Positions 1 through 8,336 of a stretch of DNA of 64,000 nucleotides are shown in pieces (the first letter of the stretch is position 1; each line of letters opens with the position of its first letter). Source of the DNA: CAYJHC01 sp964369805 (GTDB lineage Bacteria > Bacillota > Clostridia > Peptostreptococcales > Anaerovoracaceae); assembly GCA_964369805.1 (NCBI GenBank), contig CAYJFM010000003.1, positions 1 through 64,000 of the forward strand. Reading direction: 5' to 3'. The notes below the pieces were generated by a model. That model was given only the letters and a program-made list of their open reading frames with translations, was not told where the DNA came from and did no database searches. Position numbers and translations under genes: made by a program.

Positions 1-50
1 GCGGACTGAAAATCCGCGTGTCCTTGGTTCAATTCCGAGTCTGGGCACCA
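1..50 (+). tRNA. tRNA-Phe (GAA), 3' part only
   Basis: The window opens inside a tRNA. The anticodon stem GCGGA/TCCGC closes the seven-base loop CTGAAAA, which gives anticodon GAA (Phe). A T arm with the TTCAATT loop follows, then the 3' acceptor strand TCTGGGC, an A discriminator and an encoded CCA end at 48-50. The 5' acceptor strand and D arm lie outside the window. Confidence 0.93.
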
Positions 51-131
51 TAAAGCAGTTTCTTGATGCTAGTGCACGAGGGATTGTTTTTTTTTACTTT
101 TAAAATTTAGATTTAAATTAAGGAGTCAACG

Positions 132-710
132 ATGGCACAATTATTTTTTAAATATAGCACTATGAATGCAGGGAAATCCCTTGAAGTGTTAAAAGTAGCA
201 TATAATTATGATGAAAGAGGGAAGAGGGCTCTAATATTAACCCCTATACTAGATGAGAATACAGGACTACCATTAGTGAAGACTAGGCTAGGTTTAGAAA
301 AAGAAGCTGTGTATGTGTCTCCTGAAACCAATATCATACAATTATTTTTAGAAGAAAGTGAAAAGAAAACTGTAGATTGTGTATTAGTTGACGAAAGTCA
401 ATTTTTAGAAAAACATCATGTTGAAGAACTAGTTGAAATTGTTGATAGTTGCAACACTCCGGTACTTGCTTTTGGATTGAAAAATGACTTCAGAAATGAA
501 CTGTTTGAGGGTTCATATCATCTTTTGGTTAATGCTGATAAAATTGAAGAAATAAAAACAATTTGCTGGTGTGGAAGAAAAGCTACAATGATAGCGAGGG
601 TTTCTGATGGAAAAATAGTTAAGCAAGGTGAGCAGAAAATTATAGGAGGGCTTGAAATGTATGTTCCTCTTTGTAGAAAGCACTATAATGATGGTAGGCT
701 AAGTGGATAG
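132..710 (+). CDS. tdk: Thymidine kinase (type II, zinc-containing)
   Basis: This 192-residue cytosolic enzyme phosphorylates thymidine to dTMP with ATP in pyrimidine salvage. The P-loop is the MNAGKS motif near the N terminus, the DESQF motif near residue 87 is the metal/phosphate-binding carboxylate segment of the family, and the C-terminal zinc finger is built from CWCG and CRKHY. The length is normal for type II TK. The start at 132 follows an AAGGAG ribosome binding site at 120-125. It lies alone between tRNA-Phe and the lysine riboswitch, so it is probably a single-gene unit ended by the hairpin at 768-803. Confidence 0.95.
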   Translation: MAQLFFKYSTMNAGKSLEVLKVAYNYDERGKRALILTPILDENTGLPLVKTRLGLEKEAVYVSPETNIIQLFLEESEKKTVDCVLVDESQFLEKHHVEELVEIVDSCNTPVLAFGLKNDFRNELFEGSYHLLVNADKIEEIKTICWCGRKATMIARVSDGKIVKQGEQKIIGGLEMYVPLCRKHYNDGRLSG

Positions 711-767
711 CATAAGCTAGTCATGAAGCGGAAAACAATTTAAGCAAATAAATTATGATGGAATAAT

Positions 768-803
768 GGCCTTTGGAATTTCAATGATTCTAAAGGTCGT
801 TTA
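768..803 (+). terminator. Hairpin terminator after tdk
   Basis: A 12-bp stem with two G-T pairs (768-779 with 787-798) and a 7-nt loop is followed by a short GTTT tract. The weak U-tract makes it a less certain terminator than the others in the window. Confidence 0.55.
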
Positions 804-846
804 AATTAAATCATCTATTTTATACAATTTTGACATAAAAAAATTG

Positions 847-876
847 TTGACAAAAACACAAATGATATGGTATTCT
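847..876 (+). promoter_or_regulatory. Promoter of the lysine riboswitch-dapAB unit
   Basis: TTGACA at 847-852 and TATTCT at 871-876 are 18 nt apart. The predicted start, near 883, lies just upstream of the riboswitch P1 stem. Confidence 0.75.
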
Positions 877-891
877 TTAAATGAATTTAAT

Positions 892-1057
892 AAAAGAGGA
901 TAGAGGTGCATCTTATCATTAGTAATTACGCTAAAAGGTTTTCGCAAAACTGGTGTGATGAAAGGGGAAGTTGCCGAAGGGGGTAAAGGCGAAAAGCCCG
1001 CCTGGTTTTACAAATTAATATCTGTAAGACTGTCGTTAACGCGAAGAGCTATCTTTT
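892..1057 (+). ncRNA. Lysine riboswitch (L box)
   Basis: This leader RNA senses lysine and controls dapA. Diagnostic L-box pieces occur in order: AGAGGTGC near 902, GGGAAGTTGCCGAAG near 964, AAGACTGTC near 1026 and GAAGAGCTATC near 1043. The 5' segment AAAAGAGGATAG pairs with CTATCTTTT to form P1. An intrinsic terminator follows at 1099-1126, which fits transcriptional attenuation when lysine is plentiful. Confidence 0.95.
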
Positions 1058-1098
1058 CCAAATATACGAATATAACCTTATATTTATTGTGAAAAGTT

Positions 1099-1126
1099 AG
1101 TCTGTGTTTAAACACTGACTTTTTTT
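1099..1126 (+). terminator. Riboswitch-controlled terminator before dapA
   Basis: The inverted repeat 1099-1120 (AGTC-T-GTGTTTAAACAC-T-GACT) runs directly into seven T residues. It is the natural expression platform of the lysine riboswitch. Confidence 0.88.
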
Positions 1127-1169
1127 ATTGAAATGGAATTTTACAAAGAATAACTAGGAGGTTATGTTT

Positions 1170-2063
1170 ATGAACAAAGAAATTTTTAGAGGTGTTGCAA
1201 CAGCACTAATTACGCCATTTACTGCTGATGGGTCAGAGGTTGATTACCCTAAATTAGAGAAATTAATAAATTGGCAGATTGAAAGTGGTGTGAATGGACT
1301 TGTTATTTGTGGAACTACAGGCGAAGCATCAACATTAGAAGATGCAGACCATAAGGCTGTATTAAAATTTTCCTTAGAAGTTGCAGCAGGTAGAGTTCCG
1401 ATGATTGCAGGGACAGGTTCAAACCAAACTGATTACGCAATAGAGTTAAGCCAATATGCTTCAGAAATAGGGTATGATGCTCTCTTGGTAGTTTCTCCGT
1501 ATTATAATAAAACTACTCAACCTGGTTTAGTAAAGCTTTTTACAACAATTGCTGACTCATGTTCAAAACCTGTAATTCTATATAACGTACCGGGAAGAAC
1601 AGGGATGAATATTGACGCTGAAACATATGCAGAACTTGCTAAGCATCCAAATATAATTGGAACAAAAGAAGCTAGTGGAAACATGTCTCATATAGTTAGG
1701 TCTGCAGCTTACACTCCGGAAGACTTTGCTATATACTCTGGAAATGATGATGAAATAGTACCTATTCTTTCCGTAGGAGGAAGAGGAGTTATATCTGTGT
1801 TAGCTAATATTTTGCCTGCTGAAACTGTGGCAATTACAGATGCATGGTTTGCAGGAGATGTAGAAGAAGCTAGAAGGTTGCAGTTAAAATATTTACCACT
1901 ATGCAATGCTTTGTTTAGTGAGGTGAATCCAATTCCTGTAAAAGCTGCTGCAGGCTTAACAGGGATATGTCATAACAGTGTGAGGCTGCCTTTAGTTGAA
2001 ATGAGCAAGGCTGCAGAAACTGTGTTGATAGATAGGATGAGAGAAGTAGGCATGGATGTTTAA
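1170..2063 (+). CDS. dapA: 4-hydroxy-tetrahydrodipicolinate synthase
   Basis: DapA condenses pyruvate with aspartate semialdehyde, the first committed step of diaminopimelate and lysine synthesis. Class I aldolase features are visible: the pyruvate-binding CGTTGE motif, a YYNKTTQ tyrosine segment and the Schiff-base lysine in GTKEASG. The frame is open from an ATG at 1164, but AGGAGG at 1156-1161 is only 2 nt from that codon and 8 nt from the ATG at 1170, so I use 1170 (297 residues). It is the first gene behind the lysine riboswitch and is followed by dapB. Confidence 0.96.
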   Translation: MNKEIFRGVATALITPFTADGSEVDYPKLEKLINWQIESGVNGLVICGTTGEASTLEDADHKAVLKFSLEVAAGRVPMIAGTGSNQTDYAIELSQYASEIGYDALLVVSPYYNKTTQPGLVKLFTTIADSCSKPVILYNVPGRTGMNIDAETYAELAKHPNIIGTKEASGNMSHIVRSAAYTPEDFAIYSGNDDEIVPILSVGGRGVISVLANILPAETVAITDAWFAGDVEEARRLQLKYLPLCNALFSEVNPIPVKAAAGLTGICHNSVRLPLVEMSKAAETVLIDRMREVGMDV

Positions 2064-2108
2064 TTAAGGGAAATCTAGTTTATAGTTATAATAACATGGG
2101 GTGAAGAA

Positions 2109-2843
2109 ATGAAAATTATAATTAATGGTGCAAATGGAAGAATGGGAAAAGTAGTTACAAGGTGCTTTGAAGAAGGATTTGGTAATTTTGAAAAAATTAT
2201 TAGAGTAGATAAATATGGGGAAGAAAAGGGCGTGAAACGAAACCTTTCAGACTGTGATGAGTCGGCTGACTGTATTATAGACTTCTCAACACCACTTGCA
2301 ATAAACGAAGTAATAGATTATGCTGTAAACACCCTAACACCAGTAGTTTTGGCGACAACAGGATATAATGAAGAAGAGTTGAAAATTATTGATGAGGCGT
2401 CGAAGAAAATTCCGATTTTCAAATCGGGTAATATGTCTGTAGGAATTGCGACTTTAGCTAAGTTAGCAAAACAGGCAGTTAAAATTTTTCCGGAAGCAAA
2501 CATTGAAATAATCGACACCCACCATAATCAAAAAGTTGATGTTCCAAGCGGAACTGCCCTAATGCTTGCCGAAAGCGTTAAAGAAGAGAGAGACAATGGT
2601 TGGTTCTTAGTTGGAAGGCATGAAGACGGAAGAAGGACTAATGGAGAAATAGGAATACACTCACTTAGATTAGGGAATGTTTTTGGAGATCATGAGGTTA
2701 TAATTAACACTGGAACAGAGACTATCTCATTAAAGCATCAGGCACATACTAGAGATATATTCGCAGAAGGTAGTTTGGTAGCAGCTGAGTTTATAATTGG
2801 AAAGCCTGCTGGCATGTATAATATGTATGATATAGTTAACTAA
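2109..2843 (+). CDS. dapB: 4-hydroxy-tetrahydrodipicolinate reductase
   Basis: DapB reduces the DapA product with NAD(P)H on the way to diaminopimelate. The N-terminal Rossmann motif GANGRMGK binds the cofactor, and the HHNQKVDVPSGTAL segment near residue 140 carries the catalytic His pair, the Lys and the SGTA loop. The length, 244 residues, is normal. It starts 45 nt after dapA behind a GGGGTGAAG ribosome binding site and is the last gene of the lysine-regulated operon, ended by the strong hairpin at 2898. Confidence 0.96.
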   Translation: MKIIINGANGRMGKVVTRCFEEGFGNFEKIIRVDKYGEEKGVKRNLSDCDESADCIIDFSTPLAINEVIDYAVNTLTPVVLATTGYNEEELKIIDEASKKIPIFKSGNMSVGIATLAKLAKQAVKIFPEANIEIIDTHHNQKVDVPSGTALMLAESVKEERDNGWFLVGRHEDGRRTNGEIGIHSLRLGNVFGDHEVIINTGTETISLKHQAHTRDIFAEGSLVAAEFIIGKPAGMYNMYDIVN

Positions 2844-2897
2844 TAAAAAAGAGCAACCTTTTTGTGGAATGGTAGTGACCCTAATAAGTTGGACTTG

Positions 2898-2931
2898 ATA
2901 GTGTAGTAACGAAAGTTGCTACACTATTTTT
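2898..2931 (+). terminator. Terminator of the dapAB operon
   Basis: A 13-bp stem (ATAGTGTAGTAAC with GTTGCTACACTAT, one G-T pair) closes a GAAA tetraloop and is followed by TTTTT. It works in the dapB direction and separates dapB from the convergent radical SAM gene. Confidence 0.93.
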
Positions 2932-2950
2932 ATGCAGCTTGGCAGAAGGG

Positions 2951-3925
2951 CTAGTCTTTGCTTGAGCCACCTTGAATTATGTTACGCTCTCGCATTTTTT
3001 TTGTGATTGAATTTAAAATTGTTAATTTTTCATAGGACCATGTTGGGGTTAGCAATAGCTTTCTAGGGACATCTGCTGTGAGCCTGTGAATTGTAATTTC
3101 CCAAGGTATATATCTAAGCATGTTCACAACAGTATCAGTGTAGTGGTCAATGCTGTTGAAGGAAACATAATCTGGGTCGGTGATAGCTAATTTTGAGCCT
3201 TTAACCAAATTAAGCAAATGAAGCTTGATACCAAATATTCTTTTCCTTTGAATTTCTCCAGTGGGAAGAGTTGTTGAATAAGGTTTGCAAACTTCAGTGA
3301 CAGTATGCAGCATATCTTCTTCTGTTTCACCAGGTAGGCCTAGAATAAGATGACAGACAACTTTAATGTCTCGATCTAACAACTTTGATACTACCTCTTC
3401 ATAAAGATGGGTTGGATAGCACCTGTTTAAATAGTCTGCAGTGCTATCGTGATAAGTTTGAAGGCCGAGTTCAACCCATAAAAAAGTTTTACTGTTCAAT
3501 TCTTCTAAAAGGTCTAAGACTTCCTCATTTATGCAATCAGGCCTTGTTGCGATTGCAAGGCCAACTACAGAGGGATGTTCTAGAGCCTTTTCAAATTTTT
3601 CTCTAAGCTCATCCACAGGTGCATAAGTGTTTGTGTAGTTTTGAAAGTAGGCTAAATATTTTGTTACCTTTGGCCACTTTGTGCTCAACAAAGATATCTG
3701 CCTCTGCACACTTTCATCTATTGCATGGAGCGACTCCACTCTAGTTGCCAGCTCGCCTGAACCCATAGCAGAACAAAAAGAGCATCCGTCAGTGCTCTTG
3801 GTTCCATCTCTATTGGGGCATGTAAAACCTCCGTCTAGAGATAATTTAATTATTTTTTCTCCGAAACTATCTTTGAGAAAATTATTTACAGTATGAATTC
3901 GTCTAATGTCTGTTTTGCTTTCCAT
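2951..3925 (-). CDS. Radical SAM protein, YhcC/TIGR01212 type
   Basis: This 324-residue protein belongs to the radical SAM family typified by E. coli YhcC. The cluster-binding cysteines have the spacing C-x11-C-x2-C that this family shows (CPNRDG ... GCSFC), not the CxxxCxxC of pyruvate formate-lyase activase. A LILGLPGETEEDM segment further on is typical of the barrel. The substrate is not known to me. The ATG has no ribosome binding site at normal distance; instead TATACT ends 6 nt before it, so the mRNA may be leaderless. A 30-bp palindrome overlaps the -35 box. Confidence 0.85.
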   Translation of the reverse strand: MESKTDIRRIHTVNNFLKDSFGEKIIKLSLDGGFTCPNRDGTKSTDGCSFCSAMGSGELATRVESLHAIDESVQRQISLLSTKWPKVTKYLAYFQNYTNTYAPVDELREKFEKALEHPSVVGLAIATRPDCINEEVLDLLEELNSKTFLWVELGLQTYHDSTADYLNRCYPTHLYEEVVSKLLDRDIKVVCHLILGLPGETEEDMLHTVTEVCKPYSTTLPTGEIQRKRIFGIKLHLLNLVKGSKLAITDPDYVSFNSIDHYTDTVVNMLRYIPWEITIHRLTADVPRKLLLTPTWSYEKLTILNSITKKMRERNIIQGGSSKD

Positions 3926-3931
3926 AAATAA

Positions 3932-3978
3932 AGTATACCTTAGAGTAGCAGGTAGGTCAAACTATTTTAACCTACCTG
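3932..3978 (-). promoter_or_regulatory. Promoter with palindromic operator for the YhcC-type gene
   Basis: On the minus strand TTGACC (3960-3955) and TATACT (3937-3932) are exactly 17 nt apart. The palindrome 3949-3978 has arms CAGGTAGGT and ACCTACCTG, extends inward to 12 of 13 pairs around ATAG, and covers the whole -35 box. There is no T-tract on either strand, so I read it as a repressor site and not as a terminator for pflB. Confidence 0.7.
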
Positions 3979-4055
3979 TTATTTGTGATTGATTTTATAA
4001 GGGTTTTTATTAGAGAATAATAGAGAGCCTTACATTTTACTTAACCCCTTGCAAG

Positions 4056-6296
4056 TTAAATATTCTGGTGGAATGTTCTATCGATCACTTCTCTTTGGTG
4101 CTCTCTAGATAGTTTGCTGAAGTTTACCGCATATCCAGACACCCTTATTGTTAGGTTTGGATATTTTTCAGGGTGGTTGTATGCGTCTTGAAGCATATTT
4201 TTGTTAAGGACATTTACATTAATATGGTGAGCTTTTGACTCAAAGTATCCTGTGAGTAATTGAACTAAATTCTTAATTTGTGCATCTTTGGTTTTGCCAA
4301 GAGCGTCAGGTGTTATTGAAAATGTATTTGATACACCATCCATGCAATCTTCGTAATCAATCTTAGCCACTGAGTTTAGTGAGGCAAGTGCGCCGTTTGT
4401 TTCGCGGTTATGCAGAGGGTTTGCGCCAGGTGCAAAAGGAGCTCCCGCAGGTCTTCCGTCAGGAGTTGAGCCTGTCTTTTTACCATACATAACATTTGAT
4501 GTGATAGTTAGAATGGATAGAGTGTGCTTAGCGTTTCTATAAGCTTCAGTTTCTCGAAGTTTTGTAATAGTACTATTGCTTAATTCTTTCGCAATTAAAT
4601 CAACTCTATCATCATCGTTTCCAAACTTAGGGAAGTCTCCTTCAGTTTGAAAATCTACTATATATCCATTTTCATCTCGTATAGTTTTTACTTTGGCATA
4701 TTTTATGGCACTTAAGGAATCAGCTATTACTGACAGTCCAGCTATTCCAAAAGCCATAAGCCTTTGAACTTCTGTGTCATGTAGAGCCATTTGCGATTTT
4801 TCATAAGCGTATTTGTCATGCATATAGTGTATGATGTTCATAGTGTTAACATAAAGGTCACAAAGCCATTTTAAGTATTCGTCAAATCGCTCTTTAACCT
4901 TGTCGTAGTCTAAAACTTCGTCATTATATACAGGCATTTGTGGACCTAGCTTAATGTTGCTATCTGTTTCATAGCCTCCATTTAAGCATAGAATTAATAG
5001 CTTTGGCAAATTGCAACGAGCTCCAAAAAACTGCATTTGCTTACCTATTTTCATAGCAGAAACACAGCATGCAATGCCATAGTCATCATCATAATCTTTT
5101 CTCATAATATCATCATTTTCGTATTGAATTGAATCTGTATCTATTGAAACTTTTGCACAAAACTCTTTAAAGGCCTCAGGAAGATCCGTAGACCAAAGCA
5201 CTGTAATATTAGGTTCTGGAGCAGCTCCTAATGTGTATAGAGTATTCAACATTCTGAAAGAGTTTTTTGTAACAAGGGTTCTTCCATCTAGCCCCATACC
5301 TCCTACACCTTCTGTAATCCACATAGGATCTCCTCCAAAAAGTTCGTTGTAGTCAGGTGTACGAAGATGCCTAGCCATACGAAGTTTCATTACAAAATCA
5401 TCCATAAGCTCTTGAGCATCTAATTCGCTAAGAGTTCCATTTTTAAAATCTCTTTCCATATATATATCGATAAAAGTAGAGACTCTTCCAAGTGACATTG
5501 CTGCACCGTTTTGTTCTTTTATTGCTGCCAAGTATCCAAAGTATGTCCACTGTATGGCTTCTCTTGTGTTTCTGGCAGGTAAGCTTATGTCGTATCCATA
5601 CATTTCTGCCATCTGTGCCATCTTATTTAAAAAGTTAATTTGTTGAAAGAGCTCTTCTAGCTGCCTAATAGTTTCTCCATCCATATGTCCTTTTTCTAGA
5701 GCTTCTTTATCTTTAGTTTTTTCGTCGATTAGCCTGTTGATGCCGTAAAGTGCGACTCTCCTATAATCGCCTATAATTCTTCCTCTTCCATAAGCGTCTG
5801 GAAGGCCTGTAATAACACCTGTTTTTCTCGCATTTAGAATTTCTTTATTATATACTCTAAATACTCCCTCGTTATGGGTAGTTCTAAACTTAAACTCATT
5901 TTCAACCTTATCACTTAGTTTGTACCCATAAGCTTCACAAGCTTGTCTTGCCATACGAACTCCACCGAAGGGATTAACTCCTCTCCTTAGTGGAGCCCCA
6001 GTCTGAAGTCCAACTATTAGCTCGTTATCTTTATCTAAATAACCTGGTTCATAGTGCGTTAGGGAAGAAACTGTTTCTGTATCTATATCGAGAACACCGT
6101 TTCCTTCTTTTTCTTTTGCAAACAATAAGTTTAATTTTTCCATTAAAGAATTAGTTCTTTCTGTTGCTCCAGCTAAAAAAGAACTATCTCCACTATACTC
6201 GGTATAATTTTTTTGAATAAAATCGCGGACATCAATACTAGTCTGCCAATCTCCCGAGTTAAATCCTGTCCAAAAATTTTCAAATTCGTTAATCAC
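4056..6296 (-). CDS. pflB: Formate C-acetyltransferase (pyruvate formate-lyase)
   Basis: PflB splits pyruvate with CoA into acetyl-CoA and formate in anaerobic fermentation. It is full length at 746 residues. The catalytic Cys-Cys pair lies at about 410-411 (GIACCVSAMK) and the C-terminal glycyl radical loop is RVSGYAVNFSKL with the radical Gly near 721. Translation starts at GTG, 6 nt after GAGG; no ATG is available nearby. No activase gene (pflA) is adjacent: the downstream radical SAM gene is of another family. A small palindrome, GTGCAT-N3-ATGCAC, lies upstream at 6320-6334. Confidence 0.96.
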   Translation of the reverse strand: MINEFENFWTGFNSGDWQTSIDVRDFIQKNYTEYSGDSSFLAGATERTNSLMEKLNLLFAKEKEGNGVLDIDTETVSSLTHYEPGYLDKDNELIVGLQTGAPLRRGVNPFGGVRMARQACEAYGYKLSDKVENEFKFRTTHNEGVFRVYNKEILNARKTGVITGLPDAYGRGRIIGDYRRVALYGINRLIDEKTKDKEALEKGHMDGETIRQLEELFQQINFLNKMAQMAEMYGYDISLPARNTREAIQWTYFGYLAAIKEQNGAAMSLGRVSTFIDIYMERDFKNGTLSELDAQELMDDFVMKLRMARHLRTPDYNELFGGDPMWITEGVGGMGLDGRTLVTKNSFRMLNTLYTLGAAPEPNITVLWSTDLPEAFKEFCAKVSIDTDSIQYENDDIMRKDYDDDYGIACCVSAMKIGKQMQFFGARCNLPKLLILCLNGGYETDSNIKLGPQMPVYNDEVLDYDKVKERFDEYLKWLCDLYVNTMNIIHYMHDKYAYEKSQMALHDTEVQRLMAFGIAGLSVIADSLSAIKYAKVKTIRDENGYIVDFQTEGDFPKFGNDDDRVDLIAKELSNSTITKLRETEAYRNAKHTLSILTITSNVMYGKKTGSTPDGRPAGAPFAPGANPLHNRETNGALASLNSVAKIDYEDCMDGVSNTFSITPDALGKTKDAQIKNLVQLLTGYFESKAHHINVNVLNKNMLQDAYNHPEKYPNLTIRVSGYAVNFSKLSREHQREVIDRTFHQNI

Positions 6297-6319
6297 ATTT
6301 CACCTCTTTATCTAAACCA

Positions 6320-6334
6320 GTGCATGTTATGCAC
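6320..6334 (-). promoter_or_regulatory. Palindrome in the pflB leader, possible operator
   Basis: A perfect inverted repeat GTGCAT-N3-ATGCAC lies 24 nt upstream of the pflB start. It could be a repressor site or a small mRNA hairpin. I do not recognise the motif. Confidence 0.4.
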
Positions 6335-6608
6335 ATTAAAACTTAACTTTTTCTATGACGTATTTTGGTTTTTGTACCACAAATACAACACTTATATTCT
6401 ATATTGTTTAAGGAGTCTTTACAAGAATGAGCTTGCTTAGAATGGTGAAGTTTTTGCTTGAAGCTTTAAAATTATCTTAAAAGTCGAAGGTTAGCCTACA
6501 TAAATGGTTTTAACGTTAAGAGAATATATGTACTAGGTGTTAAAGGTTAATTTTACTAGAAAAATTGAAGGTTTTATGGTAAAATTATATGTTAAGGAGT
6601 GTATTTTT

Positions 6609-7247
6609 GTGAAGAAAATGGATGAAAGAGTTAAAGAATTAGATACAGAAAAAAACATAAAAGCTGGAGGCGGAATTCCGCTAGAAGAGCTGAACCTAAC
6701 CAAGCCTAGAATATTGCTCCATTCATGCTGCGGACCATGTAGCACTGCAGTAATAGAAAGACTTGTGGAGGAGTATAGTGTTACGGTGTTTTTTTATAAT
6801 CCTAATATTACTGAAGAAGAAGAATATACAAGAAGATTAAACGCTCAAAAAGAGGTTATCGACTGGGCTGAAAAAAACTTTGATGAAAGAATAGAATTTA
6901 TTGAAGGCTCGTATAACTCGAAAGTTTTTTTTGATAACTGTAGGGAATATAAGGATTTACCTGAGGGGAGCAGACGTTGTGAAGCTTGCTTTTCCTTTAG
7001 GTTAGAAAAAACTGCTGAAATGGCTTCACTATTAAAGTTTGACAGCTTTACAACAACCTTAACTGTCAGCCCGAGGAAGAATAAAGAAACTGTAAATAAA
7101 CATGGAAAGCTAATGGCAGCAAAATACCAGATAGGATTTTTAGAGGAAGACTTCAAGAGAAAAGCAGGTTTTCAAAGGTCAGTGGAAATATCTAAGTTAA
7201 TTAATATATACAGGCAACAATTCTGTGGTTGTATATATTCAAAATAA
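6609..7247 (+). CDS. queH: Epoxyqueuosine reductase QueH
   Basis: QueH (formerly DUF208) reduces epoxyqueuosine to queuosine in tRNA, replacing the cobalamin-dependent QueG. Family signatures are clear: SCCGPCS with vicinal cysteines near the N terminus, FYNPNITEEEEY, a second cysteine pair in RRCEACF, and TTLTVSPRKN. The frame stays open upstream to 6537, but AAGGAG at 6594-6599 is 9 nt before a GTG at 6609, so I start there (212 residues); an ATG at 6618 is further from the site. An extended -10 (TG-n-TAAAAT, 6577-6585) lies just upstream. Confidence 0.92.
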   Translation: MKKMDERVKELDTEKNIKAGGGIPLEELNLTKPRILLHSCCGPCSTAVIERLVEEYSVTVFFYNPNITEEEEYTRRLNAQKEVIDWAEKNFDERIEFIEGSYNSKVFFDNCREYKDLPEGSRRCEACFSFRLEKTAEMASLLKFDSFTTTLTVSPRKNKETVNKHGKLMAAKYQIGFLEEDFKRKAGFQRSVEISKLINIYRQQFCGCIYSK

Positions 7248-7255
7248 TAAATTTA

Positions 7256-7287
7256 TTGTAGCAAGAATTAGAGAGTAGTATATACTC
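7256..7287 (+). promoter_or_regulatory. Candidate asnA promoter with inverted repeat
   Basis: TTGTAG (7256-7261) and TATATA (7279-7284) are 17 nt apart. A 15-bp inverted repeat, GAGTA-N5-TACTC (7273-7287), covers the -10 element and could bind a regulator of asparagine synthesis. Confidence 0.45.
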
Positions 7288-7307
7288 GCAAGAAAGGAAC
7301 ACGCATT

Positions 7308-8318
7308 ATGAGCAAATTAATAGTACCTGAAGGCTATCACCCCGTGATTGATTATATGGATAGTCAAGAAGCAATCAAAAAGATTAAAGACTATTTTCAA
7401 GCAGAGTTGGGCAATAAACTGAATTTGAGAAGGGTATCAGCACCACTTATGGTTACTCCAGAAAGTGGGCTTAATGACAATCTTAATGGTGTTGAAAGAA
7501 CTGTAAACTTTACAATCAAGGATATGGATGAACAAAAAGCTGAAATCGTTCAATCTCTTGCAAAATGGAAGAGAATGGCGCTAGGGAAATATAAAGTAAT
7601 ACCAGGTAGAGGTATATATACAGACATGAATGCTATTAGAAGAGATGAGGAACTTGATAATATTCATTCAATTTACGTAGACCAGTGGGACTGGGAAAAA
7701 GTAATTAATAAAGAAGATAGAAAAGAAGAGTATTTGAAAGTTGTTGTTAGAAGAATCTATGCAGCTCTTAAATCCCTAGGAGATTTTGTGAATCATGAGT
7801 ACCCAGAGTTATCAACAGAGATGCCAGAAGAAATCTTCTTCATCACATCGCAAGAACTATTAGATAAATATCCAAACACTACAGGCAAGGAAAGAGAAAA
7901 TCTAATCACAAAAGAAAATAGAGCAGTATTTATTTCAAAAATTGGAGGGGTTTTATCAAATGGAGAAAAGCATGATGGAAGAGCTCCAGACTATGATGAT
8001 TGGGAATTAAACGGAGACATCTTGCTTTGGAACGATACCTTAGATATGGCCTTAGAAATTTCGTCGATGGGAATCAGAGTAGATGCTGATGCAATGGCAA
8101 GACAGTTAGAAATTGCTGGAGAGGAAAAGAGAGCTGGACTACCTTACCATAAGGCTGTGCTTAACAATGAGCACCCATACACAATCGGTGGAGGGATAGG
8201 CCAAAGTAGGCTATGTATGCATTTCTTAAGAAAAGCTCATCTTGGTGAAGTTCAAGTTTCGATCTGGCCTGATGACATGGTTGAGGAATGCTCTAAGAAC
8301 AATATGTTCCTACTATAA
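7308..8318 (+). CDS. asnA: Aspartate-ammonia ligase (asparagine synthetase A)
   Basis: AsnA makes asparagine from aspartate, ammonia and ATP. It is a class II aminoacyl-tRNA-synthetase-like fold; at 336 residues it has the normal family length. Recognisable segments are GLNDNLNGVERTV near residue 54, LAKWKRMAL near residue 85 and the C-terminal motif-3-like GGGIGQSRLCM. It starts behind AAAGGAA with 9 nt spacing and ends 18 nt before priA, so the two may be co-transcribed. Confidence 0.95.
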   Translation: MSKLIVPEGYHPVIDYMDSQEAIKKIKDYFQAELGNKLNLRRVSAPLMVTPESGLNDNLNGVERTVNFTIKDMDEQKAEIVQSLAKWKRMALGKYKVIPGRGIYTDMNAIRRDEELDNIHSIYVDQWDWEKVINKEDRKEEYLKVVVRRIYAALKSLGDFVNHEYPELSTEMPEEIFFITSQELLDKYPNTTGKERENLITKENRAVFISKIGGVLSNGEKHDGRAPDYDDWELNGDILLWNDTLDMALEISSMGIRVDADAMARQLEIAGEEKRAGLPYHKAVLNNEHPYTIGGGIGQSRLCMHFLRKAHLGEVQVSIWPDDMVEECSKNNMFLL

Positions 8319-8336
8319 AAGGGGAAATAATAATCC

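Noticed and set aside
2951..3925. Radical SAM gene next to pflB as the activase
   Set aside because: The cysteine spacing (C-x11-C-x2-C) and the sequence fit the YhcC family, not the CxxxCxxC of PflA.
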